Positions 19,229-30,436 of a stretch of DNA of 64,000 bases are shown piece by piece. The notes under the pieces are model-generated. The model was not told the origin of the DNA, did no database searches, and worked only from the letters and a program-made list of their open reading frames with translations. A program made the translations under genes and the position numbers. Origin of the DNA: Morella rubra (taxonomy: Eukaryota; Streptophyta; Magnoliopsida; Fagales; Myricaceae); the NCBI GenBank assembly GCA_003952965.2, contig CM025856.1:15764419-15828418 (forward strand), read 5' to 3'. Each line of letters begins with the position of its first letter. The first letter of the stretch is position 1.

Positions 19229-19584
19229 TCAAAACAAAAAACGAAAACAGAGCAAAATTTTCAATCAAACCCACAAACCGAGAGCTGCCTCTTCACCATC
19301 CCTCATCCAAATCCAAAACTCTCTCCGACCCATTCAAGGGACCAAAAACCCACCAAAACCCACGAAGGATTCCAATAAAACAACCAAACTCAACCCGGGT
19401 TACAAATCACACCCCCCAGATTCGGATTGAATTCCGGAATAGCAAACTATAGATGAAAACAAATAAAGATCGCTTTGATTTTGTGTTCCCTGTCTTCTTT
19501 CCTCGAAAGCTTACAGCTTCAGAATACTTTGGGTGGGATTTCTACAGCTGGAATCGAATTAGCACATACTCTCTCTGTCTCTCC
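19229..19584 (-). promoter_or_regulatory. 5' leader and proximal promoter of the CW-finger gene, cut by a gap
   Basis: C- and A-rich sequence directly upstream of the ATG at 19228, containing CTCTC-type tracts in the complement, as often in plant leaders. The promoter is truncated by the N gap, so its elements cannot be assessed. Confidence 0.5.
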
Positions 19585-20584
19585 NNNNNNNNNNNNNNNN
19601 NNNNNNNNNNNNNNNNNNNNNNNNNNNNNNNNNNNNNNNNNNNNNNNNNNNNNNNNNNNNNNNNNNNNNNNNNNNNNNNNNNNNNNNNNNNNNNNNNNNN
19701 NNNNNNNNNNNNNNNNNNNNNNNNNNNNNNNNNNNNNNNNNNNNNNNNNNNNNNNNNNNNNNNNNNNNNNNNNNNNNNNNNNNNNNNNNNNNNNNNNNNN
19801 NNNNNNNNNNNNNNNNNNNNNNNNNNNNNNNNNNNNNNNNNNNNNNNNNNNNNNNNNNNNNNNNNNNNNNNNNNNNNNNNNNNNNNNNNNNNNNNNNNNN
19901 NNNNNNNNNNNNNNNNNNNNNNNNNNNNNNNNNNNNNNNNNNNNNNNNNNNNNNNNNNNNNNNNNNNNNNNNNNNNNNNNNNNNNNNNNNNNNNNNNNNN
20001 NNNNNNNNNNNNNNNNNNNNNNNNNNNNNNNNNNNNNNNNNNNNNNNNNNNNNNNNNNNNNNNNNNNNNNNNNNNNNNNNNNNNNNNNNNNNNNNNNNNN
20101 NNNNNNNNNNNNNNNNNNNNNNNNNNNNNNNNNNNNNNNNNNNNNNNNNNNNNNNNNNNNNNNNNNNNNNNNNNNNNNNNNNNNNNNNNNNNNNNNNNNN
20201 NNNNNNNNNNNNNNNNNNNNNNNNNNNNNNNNNNNNNNNNNNNNNNNNNNNNNNNNNNNNNNNNNNNNNNNNNNNNNNNNNNNNNNNNNNNNNNNNNNNN
20301 NNNNNNNNNNNNNNNNNNNNNNNNNNNNNNNNNNNNNNNNNNNNNNNNNNNNNNNNNNNNNNNNNNNNNNNNNNNNNNNNNNNNNNNNNNNNNNNNNNNN
20401 NNNNNNNNNNNNNNNNNNNNNNNNNNNNNNNNNNNNNNNNNNNNNNNNNNNNNNNNNNNNNNNNNNNNNNNNNNNNNNNNNNNNNNNNNNNNNNNNNNNN
20501 NNNNNNNNNNNNNNNNNNNNNNNNNNNNNNNNNNNNNNNNNNNNNNNNNNNNNNNNNNNNNNNNNNNNNNNNNNNNNNNNNNNN
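19585..20584. other. Assembly gap of exactly 1000 N
   Basis: Every base is N. The round length points to a placeholder for a scaffold join of unknown size. Translations running through it are meaningless. Confidence 1.
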
Positions 20585-20979
20585 ATCAACAGTAACTCGC
20601 TACCATCTCATCTCATACAAAATTTCGTCTGGATTTTCCATCCCAATTTATTACTTTCGTGGCCCTTTGGCGCTATAGTTCGTGGCTTTCAACGATTGGC
20701 GCGCCTCTCTCTGATCGAAGCGCTGTGCCCTGTTGTGCATGCCTAACCTGGCCAAGTCAAACATATTATTGATGATCTCATGTGATCTATTGTTATGTTC
20801 TCTGTTAATACTTAGATAGCTTAATCTTTAGTTAGAAACTATATACTGACCACCGTATTCATTTCATGCTTTGTATATCCCTTCTGTTTATGCCTGCGTT
20901 AGCCTCGTGTTATTACCTAAGGCTGGACAAATACGGCCCATACTTGTGTAATTGACAGATTCCTTGTCTCTTTATTCTT
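20585..20979. other. Unique flank between gap and palindrome, nothing recognised
   Basis: About 400 bases with no coding frame or repeat that I recognise. It may be upstream DNA of the CW-finger gene, but the gap prevents linking the two. Confidence 0.4.
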
Positions 20980-21499
20980 GACTTGACGTGCATGCAGAGA
21001 TGGGTGACTGGCCTAAACAGAGCATACAAGTAGTGCATAAGTCACAGTAGAACCAGAGTAAGTTGAGATAAAAAGAGTAACAAATTCAGTGATTTATTCT
21101 TAAATGAAATTTCCCTAAAGTCTAACTGATACAGTCAAATTAGTTAGATTCTGTCACATACATATGATACGTTAAAGTTGCATATTGCAATGAAGGATTT
21201 AATGTAAAAATCTTGCGTCCATTATATATTAGTACATATAATGTGTATCGAGAGACATATATGGCCTGTAATATATTTTACTCTTGAAGTTATAATTTGC
21301 ACACATAATATATACTCGTTCAAGCGTTTGAACTATGAAAGGAATTTGAATTATCAAATCACTTTTTTTTATTAAATATAAAAATTGCTCACTTTTTCAC
21401 TAACTACTATAAAAATTTTTTTTTTTATTACTTTCTCTCAAAACTTAATAGAACCCTAATTTTTATAACATTCCCAAAATTTTGGATAAAATTTTACTT

Positions 21500-23893
21500 G
21501 CTAACATTAGGGGTGTTCAGGCATCGGGTCAGGTCGGATTCGGTCCGGTACACGTGGACCCGTAGCCAATTGCCCAATCCGACCTGTACACCCAACCCGA
21601 TCGTAAATGATATCTGAGCCCGCCGAATCCGACTCAATTTGGGTCAGGTCGAGTTCGGTCGGTTTTTTTTTTTTTTTTTGAATTTGAATTTGAAAAATTT
21701 CTGGATTGGTTACCTGGATTATTTTTTAATTGTACGTGAAAGGTGAACTCTTCTTTAATTCCCTATGAGCTCCAATAGGCATTATTTTTTTTGCTAAATG
21801 AGCTCCAATACTCGAATATGTACATAAAAATCCAATGGCCAAATGAAACAAGCAGCAGACCCTCAACTTCAAGCTCAAGTGTATAAGTGAAATCCAAAGT
21901 CATCCTACTGCCAGGGAACGTCCATAGCTTGAATTCCAGTGTTTGTGGTCTTCCTTAGATATCTCTTTAGAAATTAATGTTTTCATATGAGCTCTGCCGG
22001 ATATTTTGTTGGTGTTTGTAGGGCTAGTTTTTGCATTTTGCTGTTCAACCTGACATGTACATAGGGGGTACCATCAGTTTATGTTCAATTGCATGCAGCA
22101 GAAAACATTTTGCATATAATAAAGATCAACGAGTCTTTATAACATTGATGAAAGCTAGTAGCATGAACTTGCCAGCAAGGAATAAAACTGATTGTCCAAA
22201 TTTGTTTTTGGACTCGTTTTACCTACAGACAAGGAATAAAACCTGTAAGGCATATAGAAGACAGAGAATGAACACAAACCAAACAGTAAATAAGTGATTA
22301 AGAGGACAGTTAGCGAGTTAAGTGAGAAAACCTCAGTGAACTCCATTGGAGAAGAAGTTAATTATCAAGCAGTTGATGACATTTGCTAGCTAGGTGAAAC
22401 CAGTAGATAGCATGCAGGCTCATAAAATCTTTAGGAAAAGAGGGGCTCTGGAAGCAAATACAATCTGCTTTAGTGCATTGGAACAATAATATAATTGATT
22501 CATTCAAGCTCACATCTGTAACTTTATTCAATATATTTCTCATGTCACCAAAGATACTTCAGGTAGTTATAGTGTTAAACTACTAAGCAGATATGAAGTC
22601 ATGGATTCTCACTTCACACACTCCATCAAGAAACTAAGAGAAGGAAGAAAGGTTCTATACAGCTAAACCTAAACTCTAACAACCAGAGCTGATTTGCAGA
22701 ACACCCAAATGATTCAAGATTTGACACCCTTTGAACGACAGATTGTAAAAAGAAAGCAGATAGATCTTGAAACACCTAAATAAACTAGAACATACCAAAC
22801 TCTGCATCTTCACCATGATTTAATAATAATTTACCATTTCCTAAACAATGATTACCAGAAAAGTAAAACCACTGACAGAAATTAGAAACACTTATTTGAT
22901 CATTTTTCTTTGAAGAAAATCAATAAAAGGACAGGCGACCGCATCAACTAAAAAGGAAATATATGTTACCAGAATTGGATGTATCCACTTTAGCTGAAGA
23001 ATCTAATAGGACTGCACGAACAACCAGTTTTTGGTTGGTGAGTTTTCTGATAAAAACAATGACAAAAAACATTAATTACAATTTAATCGTTCTAGTTGCA
23101 CAAGAAATAACAAAAAGGCTCGTTCTATGTTCGAGATAACAAGGATAGATAGAAACGTCCAAACCTTATCTTTGGGCTCAGGCCTGAAAGCTTTCTTCAC
23201 TGCAGAAAACCAGCCCCCTTTCTTCCCCATTCTCTAGTCATTCACCTTTAGAAAATCAAAGCAGAGCAAGAATAAAAAACTCAACCCAAAAGATGTTGCG
23301 ACGCCCAGGTGCCAAAATCGAAAGATTTCTCGTTGAACAAGGAAACTAGATCAAATTCTTTAGATAATTTTGCAGACACGCCCCTTATAGAGAGAGATAG
23401 GAACATAGAACCCCCATAAATGAGGACAAAAATGGACAAACATATCATTGACGAATGCCAAAACAGTAGAAACCCACCTTGAGCTGTATCGCTCCAGATT
23501 TGCTAATGGATGGCCATGGAAGACAACAAAATAAGAGAAACAATCGGGAAGAGAAGAGAAGAGGAAGAGGAAGAGCGAGAGAGACTCAACAATCGGGTTG
23601 CCGCTCGGAGGCGAATGAGGCAGACGGCGGCAATTGGCGTCTGGCAAGCAGGTTGAGGCACGACCGCAGAGAAGGAGAAGGAATCGAAGCTTAGGGTTTT
23701 GAATCAGCTACTCAGTGTGACATGATTTCGGGTGCGTCGGTTGGGTTAAACATATATCGAGGCCCGACCGAAATATAGTCGAGCTGCAGCATTTTGAGCC
23801 CGCCCCCACCCGGGCCTGTGTAGAGCCCGACCATATTCAATCAGTTTCAAGCAGTTCCGGGTCGGGTAAAATCTGTACAGCCCTAGCTAACAT
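21500..23893 (+). mobile_element. Non-autonomous hAT element with 8-bp target-site duplication (left copy)
   Basis: The element runs 21508-23885 (2378 bp). It starts TAGGGGTGTTCAGG and ends CTGTACAGCCCTA, which are imperfect inverse complements of hAT type, and is flanked by direct repeats GCTAACAT at 21500-21507 and 23886-23893. Both ends carry GGGTCGGGT/CCCGACCCG-rich subterminal sequence. There is no transposase. It encloses the start of an IQD-type gene on the minus strand, so it resembles a gene-capturing (Pack-type) element. Confidence 0.88.
23165..23230 (-). pseudogene. IQD (IQ67-domain) gene fragment, first exon, left arm
   Basis: The minus-strand ATG at 23230 reads MGKKGGWFSAVKKAFRPEPK, then a Lys codon and a GT donor. 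This is the characteristic N-terminus of plant IQD calmodulin-binding proteins. No IQ67 motif follows, and the next stretch (around 23045, after a TTATCAG acceptor) soon reaches stops. I infer a captured 5' piece of an IQD gene that cannot make a full protein. The mirror copy is at 26979-27044. Confidence 0.8.
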
Positions 23894-24428
23894 GGCCTTA
23901 ATTCAATTGAAAATAGTGAGTGATATTGTTTTTATAAAAAATAGTTAGTAATAGATTATGGATATGACCTATTTGGACTCATGGAAACAGAGACATAAGT
24001 CCCATGGATCGTTTTCTTGCATTCTTGTATTATGAGATCCGGCCTAATCTAAAATATCCAACAAGCTAAACCCCGGACAAGGCCCAGGCAGAAGAACTAG
24101 AGGAATTCACTACAGAGCTAGGTTTAGGGTTTTCTTCTTCTTATCGGTTCCCGCTATTGTTTTTTTTTTTTTTACTATACACAGTGTCGTTATGTCCATC
24201 CCCCCTCACTCACCACACCTCTCTGTCTCCCTCCGCTACTCTCTCTCGATCCCTCAGTCCTCTCTCTTTCTACTCTCTATCTCGGTGGCCGGTGCGACGG
24301 TGTCTCCTCCTCTTCTCGTGACAGCAGGCAGCAGGTATGCTAGGTTTTCCGCTCTCTCTCTCTCTCTCTCATTTTGTTGTTGGTTTGTTATCTAGCAGTT
24401 TTGGGAGGATGATGATTTGTGTTGGAAG

Positions 24429-25779
24429 TAGGCTGTAAACGAGCCGAGCCGAGCCGAGTATTGACATATATGTTGAGAGCTCGAGCTCTAATAAAGCTCA
24501 AAAATTCCTATTCGAACTCGGCTCATTAAATTTTAAACAAGCTCGAGCTCGACTTGACACAAATAAACAAACGAGCTCAGCTCGACTCGAGCTCGAGCTC
24601 AAGCTCATTTAGTATTTTTTAAATTAAGGAGAATATTTTCAAGATTTGAAATTACCATACTTTTGGCACTCAAAATTTTGGCCTAATTAAAAAAATTACA
24701 AAATAATCTATCTCCACATTACCATGTAATTATGTATAAAAGTTCTAAATTTATTATCTAATGTATAATTAACATAGGCTAAGAGTAGAAACATCTACTC
24801 CTAAAGATGGATGTTGCTTTTAGCTTATGAATTATGATAATATCAGTTGCATTTTAACTCGATAAAATCTCAGTGGTACATTTGTCATCAAGTATAGATT
24901 ACTCTATGTCTTAAGGTATACTAAAAATGACCTATTAATTAAATTAGAGTTGCTTCCATGCTCATCCGCTATGGACTCTTCTAATCTCAACCTTCTATGT
25001 ACAAAATCAAATTTAGTTATTTATACTTTTGTCAAAATTTGATATATATTGAATATCTAAATCAATGGATCCTAATGATGGAAGTTACGAAGACAAAGAT
25101 TAGCGGAATTTCTTAGGAAAGAATTTTTAACTTGCCATCATATAGGATCCATTATTAGATATTCAATATTATATTCAAATTTGGACAAAAATATAAATAA
25201 CTAAATTTGATTTTGTACATAGAAGGTTAGAAGAGTCCATAGCGGATAAGCATGGAAGCAACTCTAATTTAATTAATAGGTCATTTTTAGTATACCTTAA
25301 GACATAGAGTAATCTATACTTGATGACAAATGTACCACTGAGATTTTATCGAGTTAAAATGCAACTGATATTATCATAATTCATAAGCTAAAAGCAACAT
25401 CCATCTTTAGGAATAGATGTTTCTACTCTTAGCCTATGTTAATTATACATTAGATAATAAATTTAGAACTTTTATACATAATTACATGGTAATGTGGAGA
25501 TAGATTATTTTGTAATTTTTTTAATTAGGCCCAAAATTTTGAGTGCCAAAAGTATGGTAATTTCAAATCTTGAAAATATTCTCCTTAATTTAAAAAATAC
25601 TAAATGAGCTCGAGCTCGAGTCGAGCTGAGCTCGTTTGTTTATTTGTGTCAAGCTCGAGCTCGAGCTTGTTTAAAATTTAATGAGCCGAGTTCGAATAGG
25701 AATTTTTGAGCTTTATTAGAGCTCGAGCTCTCAACATATATGTCAATACTCGGCTCGGCTCGGCTCGTTTACAGCCCTA
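24429..25779. mobile_element. hAT-type terminal segment mirrored about the palindrome centre
   Basis: Both outer edges show the same end, TAGGCTGTAAACGAGCC on the left and GGCTCGTTTACAGCCCTA on the right, with GAGCTCGAGCTC-rich subterminal DNA. The flanks are GTTGGAAG and CTTCCAAC, inverted and not direct copies, so this is not one element with a target-site duplication. It is better read as one truncated element end duplicated in inverted orientation. Confidence 0.7.
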
Positions 25780-26314
25780 CTTCCAACACAAATCATCATC
25801 CTCCCAAAACTGCTAGATAACAAACCAACAACAAAATGAGAGAGAGAGAGAGAGAGCGGAAAACCTAGCATACCTGCTGCCTGCTGTCACGAGAAGAGGA
25901 GGAGACACCGTCGCACCGGCCACCGAGATAGAGAGTAGAAAGAGAGAGGACTGAGGGATCGAGAGAGAGTAGCGGAGGGAGACAGAGAGGTGTGGTGAGT
26001 GAGGGGGGATGGACATAACGACACTGTGTATAGTAAAAAAAAAAAAACAAATAGCGGGAACCGATAAGAAGAAGAAAACCCTAAACCTAGCTCTGTAGTG
26101 AATTCCTCTAGTTCTTCTGCCTGGGCCTTGTCCGGGGTTTAGCTTGTTGGATATTTTAGATTAGGCCGGATCTCATAATACAAGAATGCAAGAAAACGAT
26201 CCATGGGACTTATGTCTCTGTTTCCATGAGTCCAAATAGGTCATATCCATAATCTATTACTAACTATTTTTTATAAAAACAATATCACTCACTATTTTCA
26301 ATTGAATTAAGGCC

Positions 26315-28730
26315 ATGTTAGCTAGGGCTGTACAGATTTTACCCGACCCGGAACTGCTTGAAACTGATTGAATATGGTCGGGCTCTACACAGGCCCGGGT
26401 GGGGGCGGGCTCAAAATGCTGCAGCTCGACTATATTTCGGTCGGGCCTCGATATATGTTTAACCCAACCGACGCACCCGAAATCATGTCACACTGAGTAG
26501 CTGATTCAAAACCCTAAGCTTCGATTCCTTCTCCTTCTCTGCGGTCGTGCCTCAACCTGCTTGCCAGACGCCAATTGCCGCCGTCTGCCTCATTCGCCTC
26601 CGAGCCGGCAACCCGATTGTTGAGTCTCTCTCGCTCTTCCTCTTCCTCTTCTCTTCTCTTCCCGATTGTTTCTCTTATTTTGTTGTCTTCCATGGCCATC
26701 CATTAGCAAATCTGGAGCGATACAGCTCAAGGTGGGTTTCTACTGTTTTGGCATTCGTCAATGATATGTTTGTCCATTTTTGTCCTCATTTATGGGGGTT
26801 CTATGTTCCTATCTCTCTCTATAAGGGGCGTGTCTGCAAAATTATCTAAAGAATTTGATCTAGTTTCCTTGTTCAACGAGAAATCTTTCGATTTTGGCAC
26901 CTGGGCGTCGCAACATCTTTTGGGTTGAGTTTTTGATTCTTGCTCTGCTTTGATTTTCTAAAGGTGAATGACTAGAGAATGGGGAAGAAAGGGGGCTGGT
27001 TTTCTGCAGTGAAGAAAGCTTTCAGGCCTGAGCCCAAAGATAAGGTTTGGACGTTTCTATCTATCCTTGTTATCTCGAACATAGAACGAGCCTTTTTGTT
27101 ATTTCTTGTGCAACTAGAACGATTAAATTGTAATTAATGTTTTTTGTCATTGTTTTTATCAGAAAACTCACCAACCAAAAACTGGTTGTTCGTGCAGTCC
27201 TATTAGATTCTTCAGCTAAAGTGGATACATCCAATTCTGGTAACATATATTTCCTTTTTAGTTGATGCGGTCGCCTGTCCTTTTATTGATTTTCTTCAAA
27301 GAAAAATGATCAAATAAGTGTTTCTAATTTCTGTCATGGTTTTACTTTTCTGGTAATCATTGTTTAGGAAATGGTAAATTATTATTAAATCATGGTGAAG
27401 ATGCAGAGTTTGGTATGTTCTAGTTTATTTAGGTGTTTCAAGATCTATCTGCTTTCTTTTTACAATCTGTCGTTCAAAGGGTGTCAAATCTTGAATCATT
27501 TGGGTGTTCTGCAAATCAGCTCTGGTTGTTAGAGTTTAGGTTTAGCTGTATAGAACCTTTCTTCCTTCTCTTAGTTTCTTGATGGAGTGTGTGAAGTGAG
27601 AATCCATGACTTCATATCTGCTTAGTAGTTTAACACTATAACTACCTGAAGTATCTTTGGTGACATGAGAAATATATTGAATAAAGTTACAGATGTGAGC
27701 TTGAATGAATCAATTATATTATTGTTCCAATGCACTAAAGCAGATTGTATTTGGACAGCATTTGCTTCAGAGCCCCTCTTTTCCTAAAGATTTTATGAGC
27801 CTGCATGCTATCTACTGGTTTCACCTAGCTAGCAAATGTCATCAACTGCTTGATAATTAACTTCTTCTCCAATGGAGTTCACTGAGGTTTTCTCACTTAA
27901 CTCGCTAACTGTCCTCTTAATCACTTATTTACTGTTTGGTTTGTGTTCATTCTCTGTCTTCTATATGCCTTACAGGTTTTATTCCTTGTCTGTAGGTAAA
28001 ACGAGTCCAAAAACAAATTTGGACAATCAGTTTTATTCCTTGCTGGCAAGTTCATGCTACTAGCTTTCATCAATGTTATAAAGACTCGTTGATCTTTATT
28101 ATATGCAAAATGTTTTCTGCTGCATGCAATTGAACATAAACTGATGGTACCCCCTATGTACATGTCAGGTTGAACAGCAAAATGCAAAAACTAGCCCTAC
28201 AAACACCAACAAAATATCCGGCAGAGCTCATATGAAAACATTAATTTCTAAAGAGATATCTAAGGAAGACCACAAACACTGGAATTCAAGCTATGGACGT
28301 TCCCTGGCAGTAGGATGACTTTTGTTTGGATTTCACTCTTATACACTCGAGCTTGGTCTTGAAGTTGAGGGTCTGCTGCTTGTTTCATTTGGCCATTGGA
28401 TTTTTATGTACATATTCGAGTATTGGAGCTCATTTAGAAAAAAAAATAATGCCTATTGGAGCTCATAGGGAATTAAAGAAGAGTTCACCTTTCACGTACA
28501 ATTAAAAAATAATCCAGGTAACCAATCCAGAAATTTTTCAAATTCAAATTCCAAAAAAAAAAAAAAACCGACCGAACTCGACCTGACCCAAATTGAGTCG
28601 GATTCTGGCGGGCTCAAATATCATTTACGATCGGGTTGGGTGTCGGGTCGGATTGGGCAATTGGCTACGGGTCTACGTGTACCGGACCGAATCCGACCTG
28701 ACCCGATGCCTGAACACCCCTAATGTTAGC
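26315..28730 (-). mobile_element. Non-autonomous hAT element with 8-bp target-site duplication (right copy)
   Basis: Mirror of the left copy: element 26323-28722, target-site duplications ATGTTAGC at 26315-26322 and 28723-28730, which is the inverse complement of GCTAACAT in the left arm. Shared insertion site and duplication show that the hAT inserted before the inverted duplication arose. Carries the IQD fragment on the plus strand. Confidence 0.88.
26979..27044 (+). pseudogene. IQD (IQ67-domain) gene fragment, first exon, right arm
   Basis: ATG at 26979 encodes MGKKGGWFSAVKKAFRPEPK plus Asp-Lys, then a GT donor at 27045. A CTCTT-rich leader-like segment lies upstream (26520-26850). After the probable acceptor near 27162 the frame reads KTHQPKTG and soon stops. 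No IQ motif is present downstream. Same status as the left-arm copy. Confidence 0.8.
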
Positions 28731-29262
28731 AAAGTAAAATTTTATCCAAAATTTTGGGAATGTTATAAAAATTGCGCTGAATTAGGGTTCTATTAAGTTT
28801 TGAGAGAAAGTAATAAAAAAAATAAAATTTTATAGTAGTTAGTGAAAAAGTGAGCAATAATTTTTTTATATTTAATAAAAAAAAAGTGATTTGATAATTC
28901 AAATTCCTTTCATAGTTCAAACGCTTGAACGAGTATATATTATGTGTGCAAATTATAACTTCAAGAGTAAAATATATTACAGGCCATATATGTCTCTCGA
29001 TACACATTATATGTACTAATATATAATGGACGCAAGATTTTTACATTAAATCCTTCATTGCAATATGCAACTTTAACGTATCATATGTATGTGACAGAAT
29101 CTAACTAATTTGACTGTATCAGTTAGACTTTAGGGAAATTTCATTTAAGAATAAATCACTGAATTTTTACCTTTTAACAAATTACTCTCCTGTTACTCTC
29201 TTATCAGACTTATGCACTTATGCTCTGTTGGCCAGCTCACTCTCTCATGCCACGTCATCATC

Positions 29263-29794
29263 CCACCCCACTCTACCAAGATAAAATGACACTGTGCAAC
29301 AAAATGACACCATGCTACTCCTCCATAGTACCTCAACTCTGACGCCATCACTACCCAATAATGCCTCAACCAGGTTCACCTCATCCTATAGTACTAAGAA
29401 CTAAACAGCCACTAAAATGCTTTATAGAGATGGAAATATAGATATTGTGGCCTCCTTAAAGAGCAAAAGAGGCATATTAAATCCTTCAGGTTTGTGAGAT
29501 CTGAACTTGGCTAATGTAACCACCACACCCTCCCAAAATAAACTCGACTTCTTTCCCCGGAAGGAAGAGCAGCAGAAAGAGTGAACTTGCCCAACATAAA
29601 TGTCCATTTAAACCGCCACAAGTTCAGAAAAAGTAAGATGCTATATATAATACCAAAGCAACCACATTAATATTCTTCCAACAAATTCTAATCATGCTCC
29701 GAACTATCGGTAATACATAATCCTAGTTTGTTAATGTAAAAAGCCATTATTACCAGATATTTAGAGAATCTTTAAGACAAAGGAAATCAAATGG
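29263..29794. other. Intergenic flank between palindrome and CACTA element
   Basis: No gene recognised. A minus-strand frame at 29422-29607 has no family resemblance. The sequence is of ordinary composition. Confidence 0.4.
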
Positions 29795-29804
29795 CACTAC
29801 AAAA

Positions 29805-30190
29805 AAAGGCACTTATAGCGGCGGTAAAAAACTGCCGCTATAGGTCTCAAAACCGCTGCTATAGGCTATAGCAGCGGTTTTTAGCGGTGACCGCCGCTAT
29901 ATCACCGTCGGTACAGCCCTATAGTCGCGGTTATAGAGACCGCTAGTGAATACGTCGGCTCTATAGCGGCGGTCACACAGCGGCGGCCAGACCGCCGCTA
30001 TAGAGCCCAACCGCAGTTGCGGTTTTTTCCGCAGGAGTGCTATAGCGGCGGTCGGTTGACCACCGCTACGGATTATAGCAGCGGTCATGTGATCGCGGCT
30101 ATAGTGTTATAACCGCGGTCACGTGACCACTGCTATAACCCTTGCCGTTGGTTTACATATAACGGCAGTCGGTGACTGCCGCTAAAGGTG
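29805..30190. repeat. CACTA subterminal repeat array, left
   Basis: Dense direct and inverted copies of TATAGCGGCGGT and ACCGCCGCTATA variants, the presumed transposase-binding sites. The matching right array lies at about 38555-38680. A poly-T tract (30190-30250) follows. Confidence 0.85.
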
Positions 30191-30436
30191 TTTTTTTTTT
30201 TCTTTTTTTTTTTTTTTTGTTTTAATTCGATTTTCTTTTTTTTTTTTTATATTTTTCTGCCATACAAATTTTGTTATAGATTTTAATTGATTAATGCAAA
30301 CAAAGAAAAGTGTAATAAAACAAAATATATTTCATTATAAGCATGTCTTACAAGTTTTGCATCAAACAAAAATAAGTGAATGGCATTTTCTCAATAGACT
30401 AAAAACTAACAAGTCATGACATTGAACTACAAATAA

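Larger units (their letters stand above)
20980..25087 (+). repeat. Left arm of an approximately 8.2-kb inverted repeat
   Basis: The arm is inverse-complementary to about 25128-29262. Paired positions sum to about 50,208 near the centre and about 50,218-50,240 further out, so arms are near-identical with small indels. For example the frame at 24192-24395 (+) recurs unchanged at 25813-26016 (-). The outermost 100 bp (around GACTGGCCTAAACAGAGCAT and its mirror ATGCTCTGTTGGCCAG) is more diverged. The arm contains outer flank, a complete hAT element (21508-23885), a leader-like CT-rich segment (24110-24400) and part of a second hAT-type end (24429 on). Confidence 0.93.
25128..29262 (-). repeat. 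Right arm of the approximately 8.2-kb inverted repeat
   Basis: Inverse copy of 20980-25087. The spacer between arms is about 40-55 nt (around 25088-25127). Differences seen by eye include an extra GGACAGCA-like stretch near 27755, an extra C near 26603, and different poly-A/T run lengths, so the arms are not base-for-base identical. Confidence 0.93.

Noticed and set aside
19453..20746. Long ORFs on both strands across 19.5-20.7 kb
   Set aside because: They are translations through the 1000-N gap and carry no real information.
24192..24395. 67-codon frame with CT-rich Ser/Leu text, repeated at 25813-26016
   Set aside because: It looks like a pyrimidine-rich gene leader and not a protein. Its exact repetition only reflects the palindrome.
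24429..25779. A complete fold-back hAT element at the palindrome centre
   Set aside because: Its flanks are inverted repeats of each other and not direct target-site duplications, so it is better explained as one element end copied in inverted orientation.
27872..28187. ORFs in the right arm (and mirrors at 22031-22346)
   Set aside because: They overlap each other on opposite strands, lack family resemblance and have no splice context.
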